64,000 bases of DNA from Butyrivibrio sp. XPD2006. GTDB taxonomy: Bacteria > Bacillota > Clostridia > Lachnospirales > Lachnospiraceae. Positions within the stretch are counted from its first letter, which is position 1, and every line of letters starts with the position of its first letter. This document shows, piece by piece, positions 1-8,734 of this stretch. The stretch is taken from positions 62,001 to 126,000 of the forward strand of contig NZ_ATVT01000010.1 in NCBI RefSeq assembly GCF_000420865.1. Reading direction: 5' to 3'. Position numbers and translations under genes: made by a program. Under the pieces are notes generated by a model, which was given only the letters and a program-made list of their open reading frames with translations, did no database searches and was not told the origin of the DNA.

Positions 1-1
1 A

Positions 2-256
2 GCCGATGAAAACGGACCGATCAAGTATTATACGGGACTTCCTGTAACATATTCAGCTCTGATATTTCCGGTGGCATATCTTTTAAAATACTTTATTGAT
101 GCCACGACTTTTGAAATCATCTATACCATTGTTATCCTGACTGTAGCTGCGCTTTACATTCTTAAGGTCAAGGTTATCAAGCCAAGGGGAATCGCGTATG
201 CCTTTTTCGGGATACTTGCAATTGTAATGCTTGTTATTTATCTGGTGATACCATGA
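2..256 (+). CDS. pssA: CDP-diacylglycerol--serine O-phosphatidyltransferase, 3' end only
   Basis: The window opens inside this gene. The frame is open from base 2 and gives 84 C-terminal residues, so the GTG at 71 is internal. The segment KYYTGLPVTYSALIFP matches the conserved stretch before the last membrane helices of PssA-type CDP-alcohol phosphatidyltransferases, and two hydrophobic helices follow. The catalytic CDP-alcohol motif would lie upstream, outside the window. The family makes phosphatidylserine in the membrane. The stop overlaps the start of psd (ATGA), so the product and the enzyme that decarboxylates it are translated together. The identification rests on a fragment plus this context. 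Confidence 0.75.
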   Translation, partial: ADENGPIKYYTGLPVTYSALIFPVAYLLKYFIDATTFEIIYTIVILTVAALYILKVKVIKPRGIAYAFFGILAIVMLVIYLVIP

Positions 257-1125
257 GAGTTTACGACAGATCCAGGAAAAAATATGAAGAGGCTGAGCAG
301 TATGGAGGCGGTGCACTGAAGTTTTTATATACTAACCCGGTGGGGCGTGTATTATTAAGGCTTGCAGTTTCTCCGCTTATTTCCAACGTCTACGCCTGTT
401 TTATGTCATTGCCGTCCAGTGCCAAAAAGATACCGGGATTTATAGAAAAATATGGCATTGATATGTCAGAGTATGAGGACAGGCCATACTCTTCCTTCAA
501 TGAGTTTTTTACAAGACGCTTTGCGCCCGGTGCAAGAGATGTGGACTCTGATATTGAGGCCTTTGTTTCGCCTGCAGATTCCAAGCTCCTTGTTTACGGT
601 ATAGATGAGAATCTCAGGATGAATATCAAAGGCAGTGAGTATACACTGACAGATCTTTTGGGTAAAAGAGATCATGCAAATGATTTTGAAGGCGGATATG
701 CCCTGGTGTTCAGACTTTGTATGGATGACTGCCACAGATACTGCTTTGTGGACGATGGGCATCTTGCTGATCATTACATGATAAAGGGCAGGCTTCATAC
801 CGTAAGTTCAATTTCAAAGGATCATAAAATATACAAAGAAAATACCCGTGTGGTTTCTGTTCTGGACACAGCCAATTTCGGAAAGCTGATCCAGATTGAA
901 GTCGGCGCGATGCTGGTTGGAAGAATAAACAACAGCTATCCCGAGAACTTTAGAAGAGGAGACGAGAAAGGCTTCTTTGAACCAGGCGGCTCCACAATCA
1001 TTATCCTTACTAAAAGAGATGCTGTAGCCATTGACGAGGATATTCTAGCCCAGAGCAGAAACGGCATTGAGACAAAGGTTAAATACGGAGAGAAAATAGG
1101 TAAGAAAAAATGTTTGGAAGATTAA
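253..1125 (+). CDS. psd: Phosphatidylserine decarboxylase (type II-like)
   Basis: 290 residues, the usual length for a clostridial Psd proenzyme. The self-cleavage site GGST is at residues 245-248; cleavage before Ser247 makes the pyruvoyl group. DDCHRYCF near 158-165 supplies the conserved histidine region. The enzyme converts phosphatidylserine to phosphatidylethanolamine at the membrane. It overlaps pssA by 4 bases, and the next gene starts inside its last 16 bases, so it belongs to a translationally coupled lipid operon. The odd point is the company: the following genes are not standard phospholipid genes, so the ethanolamine lipid may be a precursor for something further modified. Confidence 0.92.
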   Translation: MRVYDRSRKKYEEAEQYGGGALKFLYTNPVGRVLLRLAVSPLISNVYACFMSLPSSAKKIPGFIEKYGIDMSEYEDRPYSSFNEFFTRRFAPGARDVDSDIEAFVSPADSKLLVYGIDENLRMNIKGSEYTLTDLLGKRDHANDFEGGYALVFRLCMDDCHRYCFVDDGHLADHYMIKGRLHTVSSISKDHKIYKENTRVVSVLDTANFGKLIQIEVGAMLVGRINNSYPENFRRGDEKGFFEPGGSTIIILTKRDAVAIDEDILAQSRNGIETKVKYGEKIGKKKCLED

Positions 1126-2009
1126 GAATATATTTTAAGGAGAGATACCCGATCCTGGCAAGGCTCGTACTTGGCTGTATCGTATTTCTTGAGATTCACT
1201 TCATCATTCTGTTAAATGAGGGAATCACCAGCTTCAATATATCGATACAGGAATTCATAGGTGCTTTTACGGTGTTTGCGTTTTTAATGTGGCTCAGGAT
1301 CGCAGATGATCTCAAGGACTTTGAGACGGATAAAGCTCTTTTCCCTGACAGGCCTCTGCCAAGCGGCCGCGTATACAAAAAGGACGTTGTGATAGTATGC
1401 ATAATAGTTCAGGCTATAGCGCTTATTCTCAACTTCCTGTTTATGAATAACTTTCCGTTCTGTGTGTTTTTGTATTTTTATGGCTACCTTATGAGCAAAT
1501 GGTTTTTCCAGAAGGCCAAGATACAGCCATCACTCCCGCTTGCTCTGGTGACACACAATCCGGTGCAGATGATCATAAATCTATACATCATCTCTTTTAC
1601 CGTCATCAAATACGGAATAAGACCTGTAACACTGATAAACATCATGGCACTTTGGACCCTGTACTTTCCTGCGCTTATCTGGGAAGTATCAAGGAAGATC
1701 AGAGCGCCCAAGGATGAGAATGATTACACCACATACTCCAAGCTCTTTGGATATGTGAGATCCACAAGGTTTGTAATGATACTTACCATCGTAGATATCA
1801 TCACCAATTTCATTCTGGTCTACAGACTCAATCGCATTTCAGTGCTTGTACTTTTCTGTCTTGTTTCCTGGATGACCTGGAAGTTTATCCAGTTTATGAG
1901 AGATCCCGAGAAGTTCGTGCTGGTAGACAAGGTGGAGATATACACCTATCTTCAGGAGTCCACTATGCTGCTCACAATAGTTGTTTTTCTCCTGGTAGGA
2001 AGGATTTAA
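1110..2009 (+). CDS. UbiA-type membrane prenyltransferase
   Basis: 299 residues with about eight hydrophobic helices. Both UbiA aspartate motifs are visible: DDLKDFETD at 66-74 and KDENDYTTYSKLFG at 201-214. These bind Mg2+ and the polyprenyl diphosphate, so the protein is probably an active intramembrane prenyltransferase. No quinone or heme genes lie beside it, so the acceptor is unknown; the phospholipid genes upstream and the phosphotransferase and acyltransferase downstream suggest a lipid acceptor (inference). The ATG at 1110 overlaps psd by 16 bases, and the next gene starts one base after the stop. Confidence 0.78.
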   Translation: MFGRLRIYFKERYPILARLVLGCIVFLEIHFIILLNEGITSFNISIQEFIGAFTVFAFLMWLRIADDLKDFETDKALFPDRPLPSGRVYKKDVVIVCIIVQAIALILNFLFMNNFPFCVFLYFYGYLMSKWFFQKAKIQPSLPLALVTHNPVQMIINLYIISFTVIKYGIRPVTLINIMALWTLYFPALIWEVSRKIRAPKDENDYTTYSKLFGYVRSTRFVMILTIVDIITNFILVYRLNRISVLVLFCLVSWMTWKFIQFMRDPEKFVLVDKVEIYTYLQESTMLLTIVVFLLVGRI

Positions 2010-2010
2010 T

Positions 2011-4362
2011 ATGTCAGGAAACAAAATAGGCAATCTTCAGCTTTTAAAGGAAGCCGGCTTTAACGTTCCTGAGTTTAGGAAGATTCCCTTTTCGGCTGTG
2101 GTCGACAGAGAGAAATATAAAAGCCTTCTTGGTAAAAACAAAGATATAAACGCTGAGGAATATAGGAAAACAATAGATGCTTCATGGCGGGAAGACTTTG
2201 ATATACAAAAGTTTCTGGACTTCGAAAAAGACATATCGATGTTTTCCGTGCGAAGCTCCTGTAATGTGGAAGACGGTGAGGAGCTGAGCTTTGCCGGACA
2301 GTTCGAAACCTTTTTAAATGTCGGGACCAAAGACCTTGGAAATAAGGTTTCTGAAGTCATCCGCTCACTGGCAAATCCCGGACTTATCGACTATGCCCGA
2401 AACAGTGAAGCAGCCCTTTCCGATATCGGAATGGACGTCATTGTTCAGGAGATGATATTGCCGCGGCTTTCCGGTGTCATCTTTTCCTCGAATCCTCAGG
2501 GAATCCTCAACGAAGCGGTTATCACAGTCGGCGAAGGCACAGGCGATGGCGTGGTCGGCGATCTTACGGACACATCATCTTATTACTGCAACAGAACGGA
2601 TGATGAGTATTACTGCGAAGGCGATACGGATTTTCTTACGGCAAAAGAAATTTCGGCGCTGCTTGAGCTTACCGACAGGATAAAAGCTGTCACAGGCGAA
2701 TTTATAGATATAGAGTTCGCCATAAAAGGCGATGAGATATTTGTGCTTCAGGTAAGAAACATCACAACCCTTAAGGGAGAGACACCGCTAATTCTTGATA
2801 ACAGCAATATCGTTGAGAGTTATCCGGGACTGTCCCTGCCTCTTACGATTTCTTTTGTAAAGCTTGTTTATGGCGGAGTTTTCAGAGGCGTGAGCAGGCG
2901 TGTTCTTAAGAATGACAAAGAGCTCTTAAAGCACAGCGACATATTTGAAAACATGGTAGGGAGCGCCAATGGGCGTATCTACTACAAGATAAGCAACTGG
3001 TACACCATGCTCAAGTTCCTGCCTTTTAGCAGCAGGATAATCCCGGTATGGCAGGAAATGCTCGGTGTGGGTAACAAGACCTATGACAAGGAAGATGTGA
3101 ATTTAAGTCTTCCGGTCAGGATAGGTACATATTTAAATTCACTTTATGAACTGATCAGAGTCCCTAAGGGAATGAAGGAACTTGATGACGAGTTCTCTAA
3201 GGTGAATGCTGAATTTTATGAGAAGTTTAGTGACGAGCTTTCACCAAAAGAACTTATTGAGATATTTAATGATATCAGGAAAAAGCTTTTCGATATATGG
3301 GATGTAACCCTGCTCAACGATATGTATGCTTTTATATTTACAGGACTTCTCAAGGCACGCATCAGAAAAAAGGGTGGAGATGAAAAGACTGTAAATGAGT
3401 ACATATCAGGTATATCCGACATAGAGAGCATGAAGCCGGTCAGCACTCTTATAGATATAGCTCTTAATAAGGACAGGTACACCAATCTTCAATATGAAGA
3501 GGTGAAAAGAGATTATATCTCAAAGTACGGAGACAGAAATCTTGAGGAGCTTAAGCTTGAGAGCAGAACCTTCAGAACCGATCCTCAGCTTTTTGACGAG
3601 CAGATAGAGACCATCAGAAATAGTGAAAATAAGGATAAACTATCAGGCTATATGCATAAGCCTGCCCCGCTCGGGAGAGAAGGCGGTATCACAAGGTTTT
3701 TGTCAAAGCGCGCAGCTATGGGAATTGCAGCCAGAGAGAAATCAAGGCTTAACAGGTGCAGAGCTTACGGAATTGTGAGACAGATCATGCTTTCACTCGG
3801 CAGCAGCTATGAAAGACAGGGCCTCATTGATGCGCAGCGGGATATTTTTATGCTGACTCTTGATGAGGTGTTTGACATGGCTGAGCATCCTGTCCGGATG
3901 ACTGATGAAATCGCAAAAAGAAAAGAGCTGTACAGGATGTATGATAATCTTCCTGCGTACTCAAGACTTATATTTGAAAACAGCGAGTTTGATAAGAATC
4001 ACAGATCAGTAAATCATTATGTAAAAAAAGAAAGCAGGAATGAACTTACGGGAGTTCCGTGCTCGGGAGGTATAGCAAGAGGCGAAGCTCTTGTTATTAA
4101 CGGACCTCGCGACAAAGCCTCTGTGGAAGGTAAGATACTTGTCACAAGAATGACCGATCCCGGCTGGGTGTTTATGCTGACAACCGCCAAAGGTCTGATA
4201 TCCGAGAAGGGTTCCTTATTATCCCATACCTCGATCATATCAAGAGAGCTGGGAATCCCTTCGGTTGTGGGTGTTAAGGGACTTTTGGAAAACGTTGAGT
4301 CGGGAGATATCATATCAATGGACGGAAATACAGGTGTCATAAGGATAGAGAGGAAAAGCTGA
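2011..4362 (+). CDS. PEP-synthase/rifampicin-phosphotransferase-like protein (ATP-grasp plus swivelling His domain)
   Basis: 783 residues. The N-terminal PPDK-type ATP-grasp domain (about 1-250) has SVRSSCNVED at 79-88, SGVIFSSNP and FVLQVRNIT. The C-terminal PEP-utilizer domain has LLSHTSIISRELGIPSVVG, with the phosphocarrier His739. The roughly 400 residues between resemble the substrate-binding part of rifampicin phosphotransferase-like enzymes; I see no TIM-barrel PEP/pyruvate domain of PPDK. Such proteins use ATP to phosphorylate the His and pass phosphate to a small molecule. In this operon the acceptor may be a prenyl or lipid alcohol (inference). It overlaps the next gene by one base. 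Confidence 0.8.
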   Translation: MSGNKIGNLQLLKEAGFNVPEFRKIPFSAVVDREKYKSLLGKNKDINAEEYRKTIDASWREDFDIQKFLDFEKDISMFSVRSSCNVEDGEELSFAGQFETFLNVGTKDLGNKVSEVIRSLANPGLIDYARNSEAALSDIGMDVIVQEMILPRLSGVIFSSNPQGILNEAVITVGEGTGDGVVGDLTDTSSYYCNRTDDEYYCEGDTDFLTAKEISALLELTDRIKAVTGEFIDIEFAIKGDEIFVLQVRNITTLKGETPLILDNSNIVESYPGLSLPLTISFVKLVYGGVFRGVSRRVLKNDKELLKHSDIFENMVGSANGRIYYKISNWYTMLKFLPFSSRIIPVWQEMLGVGNKTYDKEDVNLSLPVRIGTYLNSLYELIRVPKGMKELDDEFSKVNAEFYEKFSDELSPKELIEIFNDIRKKLFDIWDVTLLNDMYAFIFTGLLKARIRKKGGDEKTVNEYISGISDIESMKPVSTLIDIALNKDRYTNLQYEEVKRDYISKYGDRNLEELKLESRTFRTDPQLFDEQIETIRNSENKDKLSGYMHKPAPLGREGGITRFLSKRAAMGIAAREKSRLNRCRAYGIVRQIMLSLGSSYERQGLIDAQRDIFMLTLDEVFDMAEHPVRMTDEIAKRKELYRMYDNLPAYSRLIFENSEFDKNHRSVNHYVKKESRNELTGVPCSGGIARGEALVINGPRDKASVEGKILVTRMTDPGWVFMLTTAKGLISEKGSLLSHTSIISRELGIPSVVGVKGLLENVESGDIISMDGNTGVIRIERKS

Positions 4363-5444
4363 TGAAAAGTTTCAGACTCCTTAGAATGAGTGACAATCAA
4401 ATAGCCAAAAGAACCTTTATTCGTGATTTTTGTTCTCTGCCCAAAAGGCTCTACAGCAGTAGGGACAACATGGAAGATCCATCCACTATGAAGAGCCTGT
4501 TGGAAGGAATGCATCCCTTAAACCCGTATTTTAAGCTGGAACCGTTTATTGTATATGACGGCAAAAGACCTGTGGGACGATTTGCCATTACATCCTATGA
4601 AGCAGATACTACCGCATATCTTGGCTTTTTTGAATGCGAAAACAACAAAGAAGCATCGCGTTTCCTTTTTGGAAAGGCAGAGCAGTACTGCAGAGATAAA
4701 GGCTTTTCAAGAATTGAGGGACCTGTTAATGCATCATTCTGGGTGGGATACAGATTAAAGATAAATCGCTTTGATGTCGCCCCTTATACCGGAGAACCAT
4801 ACAACAAGGACTATTACTATGACCTTTTTCTGGATGCGGGATTTAAGGTATCCCAGCACTACACATCAAATCTGTATCGCTCCATAGACGAGAGCTATGT
4901 AAATGATAAGTATGAAGAGAGGTTTAGCTCTTTTACCGGGCTTGGTTACAGGATTGAGAGTCCCGAGCCCGAGAATTTCGATAAGTGCCTTGGGGATGTA
5001 TACCGTATGGTGACCGAGCTCTACAGCGACTTTCCGATCTTTAAGAATGTATCAGAGCATGACTTCAAAAAGGTCTTTTCATCCTACAAGCAGATAATGA
5101 ATATGTCCATGACCAAGATTGCCTACTACAAGGACAGGGCAGTGGGCTTTTATGTGAGCGTTCCCGATTACTCAAATATCGTATACCACATAAATCCTTT
5201 GAATCTCATCAGGATCCTTAAGCTGAAAAAGAATCCAAAGCGCTATGTGATGCTGTATATGGGAGTTGAGCCCGAGCATCAGGGACTTGGGAAAGCAATA
5301 GTTTATTCCGTTATGAAAGAGCTGATGAAGAGCGGACTCCCCAGTATCGGTGCTCTTGCAAGGGACGGCAAGATAACGCAGAAATATGCCTTTGATGATG
5401 TTACTGATGTCTATGAATATGTACTTTTGGAGAAAGAGATATGA
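4362..5444 (+). CDS. Large GNAT-fold acyltransferase (YghO / bacterial ceramide synthase-like)
   Basis: 360 residues. The central part carries the pattern EGPVNASFW, then YTGEPYNKDYYYDLF, then an AGF segment, typical of large GNAT-like proteins that include the YghO group and, as I recall, the bacterial ceramide synthase. The C-terminal third (MGVEPEHQGLGKAIV, near 300-315) is a GNAT acyl-CoA-binding loop. A long-chain acyl ligase gene follows with an ATGA overlap, so fatty acyl transfer to an amine is a reasonable guess; the ethanolamine lipid made upstream is a possible acceptor. The exact reaction is not shown by the sequence. Confidence 0.62.
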   Translation: MKSFRLLRMSDNQIAKRTFIRDFCSLPKRLYSSRDNMEDPSTMKSLLEGMHPLNPYFKLEPFIVYDGKRPVGRFAITSYEADTTAYLGFFECENNKEASRFLFGKAEQYCRDKGFSRIEGPVNASFWVGYRLKINRFDVAPYTGEPYNKDYYYDLFLDAGFKVSQHYTSNLYRSIDESYVNDKYEERFSSFTGLGYRIESPEPENFDKCLGDVYRMVTELYSDFPIFKNVSEHDFKKVFSSYKQIMNMSMTKIAYYKDRAVGFYVSVPDYSNIVYHINPLNLIRILKLKKNPKRYVMLYMGVEPEHQGLGKAIVYSVMKELMKSGLPSIGALARDGKITQKYAFDDVTDVYEYVLLEKEI

Positions 5445-6916
5445 GTTACGGCGCAGGAGCTAACAGGCTCGATGAATTCTTGAAAAGAGATTACGAGAAA
5501 TGGAAAGACAGACCCTACCTTCATCATGAGGTTGGAGCAGTTACGGATAAGACCTTCGGCGAGTTCATAGAAGATGTCAATTATGTCGCAGAATACCTTG
5601 TGGATGAAGGCTTTAAAGGCAGCAATATAGGAATCTACTCGCCCAATTCCATAGAGTGGATGACCATCGATGCAGCAGTGATGAACTATGTAGGCATCAG
5701 TGCGGGTTTCCCGAAGGAGTGGAATGAAAACGATGTGCGATACGGACTTAAAAAGTGCGATATCCGCTGCCTTTTCTACAGCAGAGTTCTCTCTGAAACA
5801 GTGGATGCTTTAAAACCTGATTTCTCAGATGTGCGCTTCATTTGCATTGAGGATGAGTGGGACAATATCCTCAGGGCAGGCAGGGATAAGCTTGATGGCA
5901 TGTTTTCACTTGAGGCAGCAGATGATAATAGCGCGGTAAGGATAGTCTTTACCAGCGGAACAACTTCTTTTCCCAAGGCTGTATTGCTGAACTTCACCAA
6001 TATCTTTTCGGGCTGGAGATCCCTTGGCAGACGGGTATCTGTAGGGAAGGACGATATCTGCTATCTGTTCCTTCCGCTTAATCATACCTACGGAGGAATA
6101 TTCAACTTCCTGTATTCACTGGTCTTTGGATTTCAGGTATACCTCGCAGGTGCCATTCACAAAATGGCAGAAGAGATGATGAAGATACGGCCTACAATAT
6201 TCTGTGCAGTGCCTATCGTTCTCATAAGAATGGAAGAGGGCGCCAAAAAGGCAGGTGTTCCCGTATCTGCATTGTTCGGGGGACGGATGAAATATCTGTT
6301 CTGCGGAGGTGCTGCGCTTTCTGATGAACTCAGGGGAGCCTACGAGGGGTGCGGGCTTGAAGTCCTTAATGCATACGCTCTGTCGGAGACTTCATCTTCG
6401 CTATCAATCGATTATCCGGGGGATCCTGTTCGCGACAGCGCGGGAACTGTTTTTGAGGATATAGCAGTCAAAGTTGTTGCCCCTGATGCTGATGGCTTTG
6501 GTGAAATTGCAGTAAAGGGTGATAATGTATTTGCAGGCTACTACGGTGATGAAACCGCAACGGCAGCAGTTTTTACGGACGATGGATTCTTTCTTACAGG
6601 AGATATAGGATGCATCAGGGATAAACATGTCTATCTTAAGGGAAGGAAAGATGCAAGGCTGACCTTTGCCAACGGTGAGAAGATTTCAGCAACTGCAGTG
6701 GCTGAGAGGGTTAAGAGTCTTGATGATTCGATTAAGAGCGTCAAGGTATATATCAGAGACAACATTCTTACCTGCGATATTTATATAACCGGAGATCAGG
6801 CAGCTGACTCTTTTGACAAAATAAGCGCTCTGATCGATAAAGACAATCAAAGCGCCTCAAAATACGAGAGAGTAGGAAACTTTAATCTCTACAGTGCTGA
6901 CAGACTGCTTAAGTGA
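5441..6916 (+). CDS. AMP-forming acyl-CoA/acyl-ACP ligase
   Basis: 491 residues. The ANL signature TSGTTSFPKA is at 171-180, with YALSET near 325 and the hinge region TGDIG followed by KGRKD. The C-terminal lysine region contains NGEKIS. The family activates a carboxylic acid, usually a fatty acid, as acyl-AMP and transfers it to CoA or a carrier protein. It is the last gene of the left-end lipid operon and starts within the stop of the acyltransferase gene, which suggests it supplies the acyl donor. The stop lies 4 bases from the convergent yitT-like gene, and I see no terminator hairpin between them. Confidence 0.85.
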   Translation: MSYGAGANRLDEFLKRDYEKWKDRPYLHHEVGAVTDKTFGEFIEDVNYVAEYLVDEGFKGSNIGIYSPNSIEWMTIDAAVMNYVGISAGFPKEWNENDVRYGLKKCDIRCLFYSRVLSETVDALKPDFSDVRFICIEDEWDNILRAGRDKLDGMFSLEAADDNSAVRIVFTSGTTSFPKAVLLNFTNIFSGWRSLGRRVSVGKDDICYLFLPLNHTYGGIFNFLYSLVFGFQVYLAGAIHKMAEEMMKIRPTIFCAVPIVLIRMEEGAKKAGVPVSALFGGRMKYLFCGGAALSDELRGAYEGCGLEVLNAYALSETSSSLSIDYPGDPVRDSAGTVFEDIAVKVVAPDADGFGEIAVKGDNVFAGYYGDETATAAVFTDDGFFLTGDIGCIRDKHVYLKGRKDARLTFANGEKISATAVAERVKSLDDSIKSVKVYIRDNILTCDIYITGDQAADSFDKISALIDKDNQSASKYERVGNFNLYSADRLLK

Positions 6917-6920
6917 GCAC

Positions 6921-7805
6921 TCAGTCTCTTGGCCTCATATAGAAATTACCCGTAATCTCCTCGGTCCTTATGGAATTGATGAAAGCATTCGGATCAATTT
7001 CACGGATCTTGGGGATAATTTTTCTTGTGTCGGCAGCACTGACGATGGAGTACACAATCTTTTTGTTCTTGTGGGCAAAAGAGCCTTCGCCGTCAATCAG
7101 TGTTGCTCCGTGCCCGCAGACGGAGTAAATCATAGAACAGACTCTGTCGGGCATATCGGTGATGATAAAAAGAGTCCTTTGCTGATATGTTCTGTACAGC
7201 GTGTGCAGAGCTGTGGTTGTAACATACTGGAATATCATTGAGTAAAGAGCTTTATCAAGACCGAACAAAATACCTGCGATACTAAGAATGACTACGTTTC
7301 CGGCAAGAATGTAGGGAAAGGCGTCGACACCCTTTTTCTGGGACAGGAATATGGAAATAAAATCTGTTCCGCCACTGGTGGCATCAACTTCAAGGCACAT
7401 GGTTATTGCGACGGCGTTCAGAAGTCCGCCGAATACAGCCACAAGGAGTGGATCCTGGGTCACTGCGTAATCCGGGAGAAAGTCGACGAAGAAACCGTTT
7501 GCAACTACCATGACCAGTGAGAACAGAGTGAATCTTTTTCCGATATACTTAAAACCAATGTAAACAGGAATGGCATTTAACAGGACGGTTACGGGGGTAT
7601 AAGGAATAGATGCTCCCCAGTATTTGAGAGCAATACGCTGGATGATAATAGCAATTCCCGTCGCTCCGCCGGGATATAGTCCTCCGGCGTTTACAAAGGA
7701 ATTGATATTCATGGCCATAAGAAAAGCAGCTAAAAGGACTACAACCAGCCTTACAGCATCTTTTCTGAGCATCATCTTAAGTTTATTGGTATCTGTTTTT
7801 TTCAT
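6921..7805 (-). CDS. YitT family membrane protein (DUF161 plus DUF2179)
   Basis: 294 residues. An N-terminal block of about five membrane helices contains the family motif AGGLYPGGATGIAI. A C-terminal soluble DUF2179 domain (about 215-290) ends in NFYMRPRD, the typical tail. The molecular function of YitT proteins is not settled. It follows the AP2-domain gene on the same strand after a 26-base gap and probably shares its transcript. No other feature of the locus points to a substrate. Confidence 0.88.
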   Translation of the reverse strand: MKKTDTNKLKMMLRKDAVRLVVVLLAAFLMAMNINSFVNAGGLYPGGATGIAIIIQRIALKYWGASIPYTPVTVLLNAIPVYIGFKYIGKRFTLFSLVMVVANGFFVDFLPDYAVTQDPLLVAVFGGLLNAVAITMCLEVDATSGGTDFISIFLSQKKGVDAFPYILAGNVVILSIAGILFGLDKALYSMIFQYVTTTALHTLYRTYQQRTLFIITDMPDRVCSMIYSVCGHGATLIDGEGSFAHKNKKIVYSIVSAADTRKIIPKIREIDPNAFINSIRTEEITGNFYMRPRD

Positions 7806-7831
7806 AGTTTAAGTATACAACTTTTACGTCT

Positions 7832-8629
7832 TTAGCGCCTTATTTCATATATCTTTGGAGATATCTTTGTGTTCATGTAAATATCCGCATACTGAGAGGC
7901 GGATAAGTTCTCAACGTAGTTTAGCTGGAAGTTCTTTTTTATGCCGTTTTTGATGAGAATATCGGCTGCTTTGTTATAGGCTATGGCTGCCTCTGCCTCT
8001 GTGTTGTACTTACCGACAACATAGTTGCTTCTGATATGTATTACGGCCTTGTACTTTACAAAACCCTTTTCCGCAAACTGCCTTACACCGCGGTATCTGT
8101 TGAGAATGATGATGTTTTCGTATCTGAAGTCTGACGGGTCTTCATTGGCAAAGCGATAGTCTCTGCCTTCAACCGCATAGCTCTTTATTCCGTAGCGTTC
8201 ACGGATTGAGATCTGGCTTCCGTAGTCTGCCACAAACAGATGTGTTCCTCTTTGCATTATCTTGTGGGATGAGTAATAGAAGAGGTCATCTATATCGAAC
8301 TTAAGGATCTGCGTGGGAGATAAGTAATATAGGAAATATTTTTTTTCAAGGTAAATGGGATTTGATATATACATTCCCTTATCCCGGTAATTTATAAGGG
8401 ATACGAATTTTTCGAAACTAAGAGCCATATCCTTTTTGTAGGAGGGGATATCTATGGCTTCGTTTTCAAGAACGGCAGCAGCTTCCTTGTATGCTTTGGA
8501 AGCTTTTGTTATTTTAGAAAAACTTCCCAGGGAAATATGTTTGCCAAAATAAGTTATAGAAGCCCTGTAGGAAGGGGTTCCGTCTTTTAAGAAAGTTGAA
8601 TATACACCAATATAATTTTTTTTGCTCAT
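7832..8629 (-). CDS. Double AP2-like domain protein with degenerate HNH core
   Basis: 265 residues. Residues 178-240 form a good AP2/ERF-type DNA-binding domain: RYRGVRQ, KAVIHI, VGKYNTEAEAAIAYNKAA, then NFQLNY. Residues 6-52 (YIGVYS, ASITYF, LGSFSK, KAYKEAA) look like a second, diverged AP2 domain. The middle, ending in DFRYENIIILNR at 167-178, matches the DNR.eNL part of HNH-AP2 homing endonucleases, but the HNH histidines are absent (VEGRDYRF at 153-160). It is therefore probably a DNA-binding protein without nuclease activity. It is divergent from thrC and lies upstream of the YitT gene. The target is unknown. Confidence 0.72.
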   Translation of the reverse strand: MSKKNYIGVYSTFLKDGTPSYRASITYFGKHISLGSFSKITKASKAYKEAAAVLENEAIDIPSYKKDMALSFEKFVSLINYRDKGMYISNPIYLEKKYFLYYLSPTQILKFDIDDLFYYSSHKIMQRGTHLFVADYGSQISIRERYGIKSYAVEGRDYRFANEDPSDFRYENIIILNRYRGVRQFAEKGFVKYKAVIHIRSNYVVGKYNTEAEAAIAYNKAADILIKNGIKKNFQLNYVENLSASQYADIYMNTKISPKIYEIRR

Positions 8630-8734
8630 TTTTCCCCCAAATGATGCAGTATTATGGTATACTTTAGTGAAATTTGTTTTTATACATTCATTTTATATGA
8701 AGTTATATCTACGTGTCAAAATGGAGGAGAACCA

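Noticed and set aside
8654-8734. Longer N-terminus for thrC
   Set aside because: No binding site, and the ATG at 8735 follows GGAGG and matches the usual protein start.
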